DNA of 64,000 bases from CAVQBJ01 sp963724405. Lineage in GTDB: Bacteria; Actinomycetota; Thermoleophilia; Solirubrobacterales; Solirubrobacteraceae. Made by a program: the position numbers and the translations under genes. The stretch is taken from positions 496,001 through 560,000 of the forward strand of contig CAVRUQ010000003.1 in the NCBI GenBank assembly GCA_963724405.1, written 5' to 3'. The notes under the pieces are model-generated. The model saw nothing but the letters and a program-made list of their open reading frames with translations, was not told the DNA's origin and did no database searches. Below are positions 49,349-59,541 of this stretch, in pieces. Position 1 is the first letter of the stretch. Each line of letters starts with the position of its first letter.

Positions 49349-51343
49349 ATGCTCAAGCGCACACACATCATCGCCGCGGTGGCCGCGGCCGCCACCTTCG
49401 CGGCCGCCGCGCCCGCCTACGCGGCACCCCAGTGGCTGTCGCCCCAGACGGTCTCATCGCCGGGCTCCAATGCCATCCACCAGCAGCTCGCCTTCGACGG
49501 CAATGGCGACGCCGTCACCGTCTGGGAGACGACCGGCGGCCCGCACACGACGATCGAGGCCGCGTCCCGGGCGGCCGGCGGGAGCTTCAGCGCACCGCAG
49601 ACACTGTCGGATGCCACCCAGGACTCGGCCTCCCCGGCCGTCGCCGGCGATCCGCACGGCGACGCCGTCGCGGTCTGGGTGCAGACGACCGGCGCGTCGC
49701 ACACGGTCGAGGCCTCCTACCGCCCGGCCGGCGGGACGTTCGGAGCCCCGCAGACGCTGTCGGCGCCCGGCTACTACGCGCTGACGCCGCGCGTGGCGCT
49801 CGACGACAACGGCAATGCGGTCGTGGTTTGGAGCCTCTTCTCGGGCGGCGACTACAAGATCCAGAGCGCCTCCGCCGCGTCCGGCGGGGCGTTCGGCCCC
49901 GCGAGCGACGTCGGCCCGTTCACGCCCGTCGAGATCGAGCCCCAGGTCGCCTTCGATCATCAGGGTGACGCGATCGCCGTCTGGGCCGGCTATGACGGCA
50001 GCAACCTGCGGATCCGCGAGGCGGTCCGCCCGGCCGGCGGCAGCTTCTCCGCCCCGGAGTACCTCTCGGCGCCGGCGCTGACCGCCTATGCGCCGCAGAT
50101 CGCCTTCGACGCCGCGGGCGACGCCCTCGCCGTCTGGAGTGCCGGCTCGCCGTCCTCTATCCAGGGCGCCTATCGCCCGGCCGGCGGCAGCTTCGCGCTG
50201 CCCGCGCAGACCGTCTCTCCCCCGAGCGCCTTCGCCGCCGTGACCCCGCAGGTGGCGTTCGATGCCACCGGCAGCACGGTGGTGGTGTGGAACCAGTCCG
50301 ACGGCACGTATGACCGCGTGCACGCGAGCGTGCGCACCCCCGGCGCCGGCGGCTCGTTCTCGGCGCCGAGCCTGCTCGACGGCGGCGGGCAGTCGGCCAA
50401 CTACGCCCAGATCGCCGGCAACGGGCACAGCGGCACGATCGTCGCCTGGCAGACGTTCAACGGCGCCACCGAACAGACGCAGGCCACGGTGCGCCCCGCC
50501 GGCGGACCGTTCTCGGCCCCGATCGCGCTGTCGCCGCCGGCGGTACAGAACGCCGGCCCCGACGTCGTCGGCATCGACGACCAGGGCAACGGCATCGCCG
50601 TGTGGTCACAGTCGATCGGCCCGAACTACCTGCTCCAGGTCGCCGGCTACGACGCGGCCGGACCGCAGCTGCGTGATCTCTCGGTCCCCACGAACGGCAC
50701 CGTCGGCCGGCCTCTCGGGTTCGCCGTCGCGCCGCTGGACGTGTGGAATCCGGTCGCCTCGACGACGATCGCGTTCGGCGACGGCTCCACCGCCGCGGGC
50801 ACGAGCGCCTCGCACACGTACGCCGCCCCCGGCACCTATCAGGCGACGGTCACCTCGACCGACACGCTCGGGAACGCCACGAGCGTCACCCGGACGCTCG
50901 TGATCGCGCCGGCAGCCGGAACCTCGAGCGGGTCCGGTGGCGTCCAGGGCGCGACCGGCGGCACGAACGGCCACGTCCCGGTCCGGTGTACCCTCACCGC
51001 CCGCGGTGCGCAGCGATTGCTGCACGCTCGTCTGGTGACGGCGACCGTCACCTGCTCCGGCAGCGCGCGGGCGCTCGTGAGCGGCAAGCTCGTCGTCTAC
51101 GGACGCCGCCCCGGCGGGCACCAGCTGACGCGTCTGCTGCACAGCTACCAGCTGTCGAGTGTGAGGCTGCACCTGGTCGCCACCCGCCGCGTCACCGTGC
51201 GGCTGTCGTTCGGCGCGCGTGCTCTCTCGGCGATTCACGCCGCGTTCGGCGCCCATGACCGGGTCGCCCTGACACTCAGCGCCAGCAACCCGACGGCCGG
51301 CGTTCGCGCGTCGCTGCGGATCGGCAGGATCACCCCCCGCTGA
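49349..51343 (+). CDS. Secreted beta-propeller-like repeat protein with PKD domain
   Basis: A 664-residue exported protein. Signal peptide IIAAVAAAATFAAAAPAYA; then about eight repeats of roughly 50 residues with the pattern QVAFDxxGDAxAVW followed by RPAGGSFSAPQTLS, suggesting a beta-propeller; then a PKD domain (IAFGDGSTAAGTSASHTYAAPGTYQATVTS split over two strands) and a basic C-terminal domain (TRLLHSYQLSSVRLHLVATRR). ATG 49349 has AGGAGGATC just upstream, a very strong ribosome site. Likely surface or extracellular; binding partner unknown. Confidence 0.88.
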   Translation: MLKRTHIIAAVAAAATFAAAAPAYAAPQWLSPQTVSSPGSNAIHQQLAFDGNGDAVTVWETTGGPHTTIEAASRAAGGSFSAPQTLSDATQDSASPAVAGDPHGDAVAVWVQTTGASHTVEASYRPAGGTFGAPQTLSAPGYYALTPRVALDDNGNAVVVWSLFSGGDYKIQSASAASGGAFGPASDVGPFTPVEIEPQVAFDHQGDAIAVWAGYDGSNLRIREAVRPAGGSFSAPEYLSAPALTAYAPQIAFDAAGDALAVWSAGSPSSIQGAYRPAGGSFALPAQTVSPPSAFAAVTPQVAFDATGSTVVVWNQSDGTYDRVHASVRTPGAGGSFSAPSLLDGGGQSANYAQIAGNGHSGTIVAWQTFNGATEQTQATVRPAGGPFSAPIALSPPAVQNAGPDVVGIDDQGNGIAVWSQSIGPNYLLQVAGYDAAGPQLRDLSVPTNGTVGRPLGFAVAPLDVWNPVASTTIAFGDGSTAAGTSASHTYAAPGTYQATVTSTDTLGNATSVTRTLVIAPAAGTSSGSGGVQGATGGTNGHVPVRCTLTARGAQRLLHARLVTATVTCSGSARALVSGKLVVYGRRPGGHQLTRLLHSYQLSSVRLHLVATRRVTVRLSFGARALSAIHAAFGAHDRVALTLSASNPTAGVRASLRIGRITPR

Positions 51344-51360
51344 CGGAGCGACGGGAGCAC

Positions 51361-51448
51361 CGCCTCCGGCGCCTCGGCGGCTGCCGGGCGCCGGAGGCGG
51401 CATCCCGCGTCGGTCGCCCCAGCGCCCCGTGCATCGGCTCGGGGCGCT
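51361..51448. terminator. Pair of strong hairpins between convergent genes
   Basis: Perfect 13-bp stem CGCCTCCGGCGCC (51361-51373) with GGCGCCGGAGGCG (51387-51399), then 9-bp stem AGCGCCCCG (51421-51429) with CGGGGCGCT (51440-51448), between the secreted protein and recX. Probably a bidirectional terminator. Confidence 0.65.
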
Positions 51449-51457
51449 TCGCCGCTC

Positions 51458-52044
51458 CTAGGCCGCCTCGGCCTCGAAGCGCCGCACCGCGTCGTGCGCG
51501 AGCTCGAGCTCGAAGCCGCGGCGGACGAGCAGGCCGAGCGCTCGCTGCCGGTCGCGGGCGTCGGTGGGCGCTCGGCGCACGCGACGGCGCAGCAGCGCGA
51601 CGGCGGCGTCGATCTCGTCGTCCGCCCCACGTGCGCAGGCCTGATCGCACAGTGCCTCGGACACGCCGAGCGCCCGCAGGCGAAGACGGATGCGCTCGTT
51701 GCCCCAGCCGTCCAGCGAGCGGCGATCCTCGCTGAACCGGGCCGCAAAGCGGGCGTCGTCGAGGTAGCCCAGCGTGCTCAGCTCCGCCACGGTGGCATCG
51801 ATGAGGCCGTCGGCGATCCCCTGGCGCGTCATGTGGCGACGGAGCTCGGCGACCGTGCGATCGCGTGAGGCGAGGAAGCGGTAGGCGCGGACGAGGGCCT
51901 CCTCCAGGGCCTCGTCGCCGACACCGCGTTCGGGTTGGGGACCCGTGAGCCCGGCGTCGCCGCCGAGGGGGACGGCGGCGAGCTCCTGCCCCAAGGTGGG
52001 TGCCGGGGTCACGCCGAGGCCGGCGTGACCCGACCCCGGTGCGG

Positions 52045-52048
<4 letters not shown>
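51458..52048 (-). CDS. recX: RecA regulator RecX
   Basis: Modulates RecA filaments. 196 residues: an N-terminal extension of about 45 residues, then three-helix RecX repeats (AYRFLASRDRTVAELRRHM, TLGYLDDARFAARFSEDR, GNERIRLRLRALGVSEAL). Its ATG overlaps the recA stop (ATGA), so it is cotranslated with recA. Confidence 0.93.
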
Positions 52049-53211
<1,163 letters not shown>

Positions 53212-53278
53212 GCTCGCGACTCTCTTTCACTCGATGGAACGGGCCACGGTAGCCGCCGTCGCGGACGGAATGCCTCGA

Positions 53279-53881
53279 TCAGCCCAAGGGCGGCCCGCCG
53301 CGCAGCGGCGCGCTCGCCAGCGCCTCGTAGGTCGCCCCCGAGGGATGCAGATGCGACCGGTAGAGCGTCAACGCCTCGCCGTCGAACACGACCGCGGGCG
53401 TCGGGGGGAGCGCCCGGTCGCCCCGACCGCCGCCGGCCCGTCCCGCTCGCTCCGAGCGCATCCGCGCGACCGTGACGTGCGGATGGAACGCGCGCCGCTC
53501 CGGCTCCCAGTCGGTCACCTCGGCCAGGGCCTCGGCGAGCTCCCGGCGCACGGCCGCAAGCGCCTGCTCGCCGGTGTCCGCCGACGGGGGGTCGTGCACC
53601 TCGACCGCGAGCAGGCGGGGCCGGCGACGCGGCAGCCAGAGCGGCGCCCCCAGCGACAGCCCGCGCACCGGGGCCGCGCTCGCCCGTGCCGCGGCGGCGA
53701 TGGCGTCGATCTCGGTGACCGAGCGCGTGCCGAGGAAGCAGACGGTCACGTGGAGCTGGTCGGCGTCGATGAGGCGCATCGGGCCGCCCTCGCGCCGGGC
53801 CTCGCGGACCCACCAGCCGAGCGCCTCGCGGACGTCGCGAGGCAGGTCGAGCGCGATGAACAGGCGGGCGCTGCCGGTCAC
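53279..53881 (-). CDS. thpR: RNA 2',3'-cyclic phosphodiesterase
   Basis: 2H-phosphoesterase of 200 residues that opens RNA 2',3'-cyclic phosphates (formerly 2'-5' RNA ligase). FIALDLPRDVREAL is the family opening; the two catalytic HxT motifs are HVTVCFLG (about residue 52) and HPHVTVAR (about 140). GTG start overlaps the cinA stop (GTGA). Confidence 0.92.
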   Translation of the reverse strand: MTGSARLFIALDLPRDVREALGWWVREARREGGPMRLIDADQLHVTVCFLGTRSVTEIDAIAAAARASAAPVRGLSLGAPLWLPRRRPRLLAVEVHDPPSADTGEQALAAVRRELAEALAEVTDWEPERRAFHPHVTVARMRSERAGRAGGGRGDRALPPTPAVVFDGEALTLYRSHLHPSGATYEALASAPLRGGPPLG

Positions 53882-55299
53882 GACCGTGGTCGAAGGTCTC
53901 CCTCGGGTGCCGGGGTGACGGGTGCCGTGTCGGTCGCGCCGAGCAGGAGCCTGCGCACGAGGTGCATCGCGACGGTCGTCGCGCGATCCCGGATGTCGGC
54001 CCGCGACCCCGGAAGGTTGACCGAGCGCGTGACCCGCCCGTGGCCGCGTTCGGCGACGCTCAGCCAGACGAGGCCGACCGGCTTGTCGGGAGTGCCGCCG
54101 TCCGGTCCGGCCACCCCGGTGATGCCGACGCCGACGTCGGCGCCGAGACGCTCGATGGCACCGTCGGCGAGCGCCGCGGCCACCTCGGCCGACACGGCGC
54201 CGTGGCGCTCGATCAGCCCGGGCGAGACCCCGAGCGCCTCGATCTTCACCGTGTTGTCGTACGCGACCACGCCACCCCGGACGTAGGCCGAGGAGCCGGG
54301 CCGGTCGGTCAGCCGGGCGACGAGCAGCCCTCCGGTGCACGACTCCCCGGTGGCGATCGTGCGCGGGGCCCGCTCTGCGCCGGGGCCGTTGTCGCCCGGC
54401 CGCGCCTCGCCGAGCAGCAGCCCGGCCACCTGCTCGTCGACCAGGCTGCCGTCTGTGGAGAAGAGCTCGTTCGGATGGCGTCGGTGCACGACCTCGGCGA
54501 ACGCGTCGTACGCGGGCTGCGCGTCCGGGGTGAAGCGCGTCACGACCTCCACCTCGCCGCGGCGCAGGCAGGTCGTGATCTCCAGGCGCTCGAGGTCGAC
54601 GCCGTCGCGCTCGGCGGCGCGCAGCGTCTCGGCGATCTCGGACTCCGGGATCCCGAACAGCCGCAGCATCTTCTGTCGGTACTCCACCGCGCCGCCGATG
54701 GCGCGCCGCAGCGCGTCGGTGGCGAGCGCCCGGCTCCACATCGGCTGGAGCTCGCGCGGCGGGCCCGGGAGCACGACCACCGTCGGCCCGTCGCGGCCCT
54801 CGGGCGGAGGGACGACGAGCCCGGGCGCGGTGCCGACCGGCTCGAGGATCGCGGACCCGCGCGGGATGACCGCCTGCTTGCGGTTGGCGGCGAGCACGGC
54901 GTCCATGTCGAGGTCGGGCCAGCGCTTCGCGAGTGGGCGCAGGATCTCGGCGATCCGCTCCTCGAGCGGCTCGTCGAGCACCATCTCGCGCTCCTGAAAG
55001 CCTCCGACGACCTCGGCGGTGAGATCGTCCGCGGTCGGTCCGAGGCCGCCGCTGGTCAGGATCAGCGCCACGCCCTGCTCGGCCAGGAAGCGCAGCGCGG
55101 CGAGCATGTCCTCGGGTCGATCGCCGACGATGTCGATGTGCGCCAGGTCGACGCCGATCTCGAACAGGCGGTCGGCGAGCCAGGGTCCGTTGCGGTCGCT
55201 CACCCGTCCGGTGAGCACCTCCGTGCCGGTCACGACGATGCCGGCCCGGGGAGCCGCGCGCGGCCCGGCTGGGCGCTCGCTCGGGCCGGGGCCGCTCAT
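53878..55299 (-). CDS. cinA: CinA: competence/damage-inducible protein
   Basis: A 473-residue protein with an N-terminal molybdopterin-binding (COG1058) domain (GIVVTGTEVLTGRVSDRNGPW, LTSGGLGPTADDLTAE, VVVLPGPPRELQPM) and the C-terminal nicotinamide-nucleotide amidase domain (IATGESCTGGLLVARLTD, GGVVAYDN, GITGVAGPDGGT). It probably salvages NMN and hydrolyses ADP-ribose. ATG overlaps the rodZ stop. Confidence 0.95.
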   Translation of the reverse strand: MSGPGPSERPAGPRAAPRAGIVVTGTEVLTGRVSDRNGPWLADRLFEIGVDLAHIDIVGDRPEDMLAALRFLAEQGVALILTSGGLGPTADDLTAEVVGGFQEREMVLDEPLEERIAEILRPLAKRWPDLDMDAVLAANRKQAVIPRGSAILEPVGTAPGLVVPPPEGRDGPTVVVLPGPPRELQPMWSRALATDALRRAIGGAVEYRQKMLRLFGIPESEIAETLRAAERDGVDLERLEITTCLRRGEVEVVTRFTPDAQPAYDAFAEVVHRRHPNELFSTDGSLVDEQVAGLLLGEARPGDNGPGAERAPRTIATGESCTGGLLVARLTDRPGSSAYVRGGVVAYDNTVKIEALGVSPGLIERHGAVSAEVAAALADGAIERLGADVGVGITGVAGPDGGTPDKPVGLVWLSVAERGHGRVTRSVNLPGSRADIRDRATTVAMHLVRRLLLGATDTAPVTPAPEGDLRPRS

Positions 55300-56066
55300 G
55301 CGCAGTGCGGCAATGCGCCGGCGGACAGTGAGTGGCGCCCGCTCGCGGTGAGCGAGAAGCTGATCGGCTGGCTCGAGGGCGGGATCGTCAGCGAGTGGCC
55401 GTCGACGCGCATCGCCACCGAGCTGTTGCCGAGCGTCATCGTGAAGTGGCTCGAGCGGTACGTCTGCGTCGCGTCCGCCGGGGTGAGGATCACGCCGTTG
55501 ATGAGCGTGCGGTTGCCCTTCGCGAGCAGACACACCCACACCGCCGCGGTCGCCTTCAGCTGCAGCTGCACGATGTCCGAGCTCGCCGGAGGCGTCGTCG
55601 TGCTGTGCGGGTGCGAGTGGTGGACGACGTGGCTCGTCTTGGAGGCCGTCGCGCTACTGGTCGGCTTCGAGGAACCACCGGACAGGAGGCCGTAGACGGC
55701 GAGCGCGATGATGACAAGGAAGACCGCGACCGCGCCGATGAACAGCGCGCCGCCGCGGGGTCGCGGGGCGGCGGCCCGCTCGCGCTGGCGACGCGAGGCG
55801 GGCATGATCGGCTGCAGCTCGACGTCGCTCAGACGCTCGTACTGGAGGCGGTACTGCTCGAGCAGCGCCTTGTCGTCGAGCCCGAGCGCCTGCGCGTACG
55901 TGCGCAGGAAGCTCTTGACGTAGGTCGGGCCCGGCAGCAGGTCCCACTCCTCGTTCTCGAGCGCGCGCAGGTACTTGGCCCGGATCTTCGTCTGGGCCTC
56001 GATCTCGGACACGTCGATCCGCGCACGCATCCGGGCCTCGCGGAGGGTGGCGCCGATCTCGGACAT
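55296..56066 (-). CDS. RodZ-like helix-turn-helix membrane protein
   Basis: A 256-residue protein: N-terminal HTH_25 domain (IGATLREARMRARIDVSEIE, KIRAKYLRALENEEWDLLPG, YVKSFLRTYAQALGLD), a single membrane helix (GALFIGAVAVFLVIIALAVYGLL), a His/Ser/Thr linker and a DUF4115-type external beta domain. RodZ links the MreB cytoskeleton to wall synthesis. ATG 56066 has TAGCCT 9 nt upstream (plus strand 56076-56081). First gene of the rodZ-cinA-thpR run. Confidence 0.9.
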   Translation of the reverse strand: MSEIGATLREARMRARIDVSEIEAQTKIRAKYLRALENEEWDLLPGPTYVKSFLRTYAQALGLDDKALLEQYRLQYERLSDVELQPIMPASRRQRERAAAPRPRGGALFIGAVAVFLVIIALAVYGLLSGGSSKPTSSATASKTSHVVHHSHPHSTTTPPASSDIVQLQLKATAAVWVCLLAKGNRTLINGVILTPADATQTYRSSHFTMTLGNSSVAMRVDGHSLTIPPSSQPISFSLTASGRHSLSAGALPHCA

Positions 56067-56137
56067 GGCTTCAGAAGGCTAGTGGCTTCGCTGCACCGGC
56101 CGGGCGCGTGACAGCCGTCGTGGAGGCACCGCTCGGG

Positions 56138-58729
56138 CTACCCCTCGTCGAGCACGTCGGGCGGCGGCGGTCCGGCGGAGTCGGTGCCTCCCGCCGCCGG
56201 CGCCGTCGCCGGTAGCGCGTCGCGCGCCGGCGCCCCGCCCCGCGGCCCGGAGCGCTCGGCGAGCGCGGCGAGCACGCGCGGCACGTCGGCCTCGGTGATG
56301 AGCACCTGCCGCGGCTTGGAGCCCTCGTAGCCGGAGATCACGCCGCGGCGCTCGAGCATGTCGATCAGTCGCCCGGCGCGGGTGTACCCAAGGCGCAGCC
56401 GGCGCTGGAGCATCGAGGTCGACGCCGTCTGCATCTCGGCGACGAGCACGATCGCGTCCTGCAGCAGCGGATCCTCGTCGGGGTCGAACTCCGGGTCGGC
56501 GCCCTCGTCGCCCGCCTCGACCTCGACCTCCTCGAGCAGCTCCTCGTGAAACTCGGGCTCGCCCTGCCGGCGCCAGTAGTCGGTGAGCTTGGCGATCTGG
56601 CCCTCGTCGATGTAGGCGCCCTGGATGCGCTGCAGCCGCGAGGTGCCGACCGGGGAGAAGAGCATGTCGCCCTGGCCGAGGAGCGACTCGGCGCCGTTCT
56701 GGTCGAGGATCACGCGCGAGTCGGTCTGCGAGGAGACGGCGAAGGCGATGCGCGATGGCACGTTCGCCTTGATCATCCCGGTGATGACGTCGACGCGGGG
56801 GCTCTGGGTCGCGAGCACGAGATGGATCCCGACCGCCCGAGCCTTCTGGGCCAGGCGGATGATCGAGTCCTCGACGTCGGCCGGCGCGACCATCATGAGG
56901 TCCGCGAGCTCGTCGATGACGCACAGGATGTATGGCAAAGGAGGCTCGCCGCGCCCCTCCCGGACCCGGTTGAGCTCGATCAGGTTGCGCGTCCGCGCCA
57001 GCGACATGATCCCGTAGCGCTGCTCCATCTCGCGGACGAGGTTCTGCAGCGCCGTGGCCGCCATCCGCGGGCTCGTGATGACCGGCGTGAGCAGATGCGG
57101 GATCGAGTCGTAGTGGTTGAGCTCGACCTGCTTGGGATCGACCAGGACGAGGCGCACCTCGTGCGGCGTCGCGCGCAGCAGCACGCTCGCGAGCATCGCG
57201 TTGATCGCCCCGGACTTCCCCGCACCCGTCGTGCCGGCCACGAGCAGATGGGGCATCTTGGACAGGTCGGCGCCGATCGCCTTGCCGGCGACGTCCTTGC
57301 CGAGCCACACGGTCAGTGGCGACCAGTCCGCCGGCGGGTCCTGGAAGACGTCACCCAGGCGCACGATCCGGCGCTGGGCGTTGGGGACCTCCACCCCGAC
57401 GGCCTGCTTGCCGGGGATCGGCGCGAGGATCCGGATGTCGGTCGCGGCGAGCGCGTAGGCGAGGTCGTCCTTCAGCTGCGCGACCTTCGCCACCTTCGTC
57501 CCCGGCGCCAGGCGCAGCTCGTAGCGCGTGATGTGCGGCCCGGCCACCGTGCCGATCACCTTCGCCTGCACCCCGAAGTGCCCGAGGGCTTCGACGAGAT
57601 GGGCCGCGACGCGCTCCTGCCCGGCGGTGTCCGGGCGGGTCTGCTCGGCCGTCGAGCGCTGCAGCAGCCGTGCCGCCGGCGGCAGGTCCCAGACGAAGTC
57701 GGGATCGTCGGTCACCGAGCCGCGCAGGCGGCCCTGGGGCGTGAGGTCCTCCGGCTCGATCGTGCGTGCGGCGCGCGGGGACGGGACGGCGTCCTCGTCG
57801 TCCTCGTCCACGCCGGGCGCCTCGGCGATCCCCTCGATGGGAGCGTCCTCCTCCGCGTCGGCCCCGGGCCCGGCATCGGTTGCCTGCGGATCGCCGTCGC
57901 CCCGCCCGACGCGCACGTCCTCCCATTCGGGCAGCGGCGGGAATTCCGCGGGTTCGTCGAGCGCCGGGGCCTCGACGTGCGTCGCGCGCACGGTGAGCTG
58001 ATCCGGCTCGGGCTCGGGCGGCGTCACGCGCGAGCTGCGCGTGACCGCCCCCGGTTCGGGACGGGCGGCCGTGACGCGCGTCGCGGCATGGTCGCGCAGG
58101 ATCCGCGTCGTATCGACCACCCCCGCGCTCGTCGCTCGGACGAGCGCGGAGACCGATGCGCCGGTGAGCAGCAGGACGCCGGCGACGAACAGGAACACGG
58201 CGAGCACGTCCGCGCCGAGCGTGGACACGAGATGGTGCGTCGCCCAGAAGAGCGACTCGCCGACGACGCCGCCCCGAGGCTTGAAGTAATCGGGGTGCCA
58301 GAATCCGTGACGGGTCCCGGGCGGGCCGAGTCCGAACGTCCCGGCGGCGAGCGCGAGCGTGACGGCGGCGAACAGGCATACCGTGCCGGTGCGCAGCGGC
58401 CGCAGGGCCGGCAGCACCGGGCGCAGCAGCAGCGCCGCCCCCCCGAGGACCAGGGCGACGGGCACCCCGTCGCGGACGACCCCGACCGCCCAGGCGAGGG
58501 CGTCCGACAGGCGCCCGCCGACGCTGCCCCCGTCCCCATGCCCGTACAGGACGAGTCCGAGGTACACCCCGACGGCGACGAGTCCAAGGCCGAGCAGGTC
58601 GCGCTGGCGCTGGTCGAGCACGAGCAGCGACCGCCGCCGGCGGGAGCCTCGGCCCCGGCCGGAGCGCCGCGCCGGGGCGCGCCTGCGCGGGCGCGACCGC
58701 GACGCGGCGCGCTGAGGTGTGCTCGGCAT
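56138..58729 (-). CDS. ftsK: DNA translocase FtsK
   Basis: Septal DNA pump that clears chromosomes at division. 863 residues: a basic N-terminus, four membrane helices (about residues 25-175), an acidic linker, then the motor: VPNAQRRIVRLGDVF, Walker A AGTTGAGKSGAIN, LVLVDPKQVELNHYD, Walker B YILCVIDELADLMM and ATQSPRVDVITG. The winged-helix gamma domain (TSMLQRRLRLGYTRAGRLIDMLERRG) closes the protein before a Pro/Ala tail. ATG 58729 chosen ahead of a longer frame whose extra residues are poor. Confidence 0.96.
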   Translation of the reverse strand: MPSTPQRAASRSRPRRRAPARRSGRGRGSRRRRSLLVLDQRQRDLLGLGLVAVGVYLGLVLYGHGDGGSVGGRLSDALAWAVGVVRDGVPVALVLGGAALLLRPVLPALRPLRTGTVCLFAAVTLALAAGTFGLGPPGTRHGFWHPDYFKPRGGVVGESLFWATHHLVSTLGADVLAVFLFVAGVLLLTGASVSALVRATSAGVVDTTRILRDHAATRVTAARPEPGAVTRSSRVTPPEPEPDQLTVRATHVEAPALDEPAEFPPLPEWEDVRVGRGDGDPQATDAGPGADAEEDAPIEGIAEAPGVDEDDEDAVPSPRAARTIEPEDLTPQGRLRGSVTDDPDFVWDLPPAARLLQRSTAEQTRPDTAGQERVAAHLVEALGHFGVQAKVIGTVAGPHITRYELRLAPGTKVAKVAQLKDDLAYALAATDIRILAPIPGKQAVGVEVPNAQRRIVRLGDVFQDPPADWSPLTVWLGKDVAGKAIGADLSKMPHLLVAGTTGAGKSGAINAMLASVLLRATPHEVRLVLVDPKQVELNHYDSIPHLLTPVITSPRMAATALQNLVREMEQRYGIMSLARTRNLIELNRVREGRGEPPLPYILCVIDELADLMMVAPADVEDSIIRLAQKARAVGIHLVLATQSPRVDVITGMIKANVPSRIAFAVSSQTDSRVILDQNGAESLLGQGDMLFSPVGTSRLQRIQGAYIDEGQIAKLTDYWRRQGEPEFHEELLEEVEVEAGDEGADPEFDPDEDPLLQDAIVLVAEMQTASTSMLQRRLRLGYTRAGRLIDMLERRGVISGYEGSKPRQVLITEADVPRVLAALAERSGPRGGAPARDALPATAPAAGGTDSAGPPPPDVLDEG

Positions 58730-58854
58730 CCCGGCCCACTTCGACGTACGGACGCGTTGCCCTGCCGCCGGTGGCCGCCTTGTCGGACGTGCGTCCGTCG
58801 GCGGCAACCCCTTACCATCGCTTAACCGGGGCTCACTACATAAAGACTGAGGTC

Positions 58855-59541
58855 ATGAGCGATTTCTCTCGATCACCGCGTGTGCTCGTCGTCGAGGACG
58901 ACGACGACATCGCCCAGGCGCTGCAGCGCTCGTTGCGAATGGAGGGCTATGAGGTCCGCAGCGCCGGCGACGGCGAGGTGGCACTCGAGCAGGCCCGCAC
59001 CTTCGCGCCGGACCTCGTCATCCTCGATCTCGGGCTCCCCAAGCTCGACGGCATCGAGGTCGCCCGCGCCCTGCGCGAGCACGACGACATCCCGATCCTC
59101 ATCCTCACCGCGCGCGACGCCGTCGAGTCCCGCGTCGAGGGGCTCGATTCCGGCGCCGACGACTATCTCGTCAAGCCGTTCGAGCGCCAGGAGCTCCTCG
59201 CCCGCCTGCGCGCGCTCCTGCGCCGCCGCCCCCCGCGGGGCTCGGTGCCGCTGCGCGTGGCCGACCTGACGCTCAACGCGGACACCCACGAGGTCGTGCG
59301 CGGGGAACGCTCGATCGAGCTCACCCAGCGCGAGTTCGAGTTGCTCGAGTACCTGATGCGCAACGAGCGCATCGTCGTCTCGCGTCAGCGCCTGCTCGAC
59401 GAGGTCTGGGGCTACGACCCGTTCTCGACGACGAACACGATCGAGGTGTTCGTGTCCAACCTGCGCCGCAAGCTCGAGGCCGGCGGCGAGCCGCGGCTCC
59501 TGCACACGATCCGCGGAGCGGGGTATGTCCTTCGCGCGTGA
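58855..59541 (+). CDS. OmpR/PhoB-family response regulator
   Basis: A 228-residue two-component regulator. Receiver domain: VLVVEDDDDIAQAL (acidic pocket), phosphoacceptor Asp in LVILDLGLPKLDG (about residue 56), Thr in ILTARDA and Lys in YLVKPFERQ. C-terminal winged helix: TQREFELLEYLMRNE, VEVFVSNLRRKL-type recognition helix (IEVFVSNLRRKLEAGG) and TIRGAGYVLRA. GAGG lies 3 nt before the ATG. The kinase gene overlaps its end by 17 bases. Confidence 0.96.
   Translation: MSDFSRSPRVLVVEDDDDIAQALQRSLRMEGYEVRSAGDGEVALEQARTFAPDLVILDLGLPKLDGIEVARALREHDDIPILILTARDAVESRVEGLDSGADDYLVKPFERQELLARLRALLRRRPPRGSVPLRVADLTLNADTHEVVRGERSIELTQREFELLEYLMRNERIVVSRQRLLDEVWGYDPFSTTNTIEVFVSNLRRKLEAGGEPRLLHTIRGAGYVLRA

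Noticed and set aside
53212..53278. SOS box before recA
   Set aside because: No CGAAC-N4-GTTCG or close variant in the gap between recA and thpR; only a possible -10 TACCGT.
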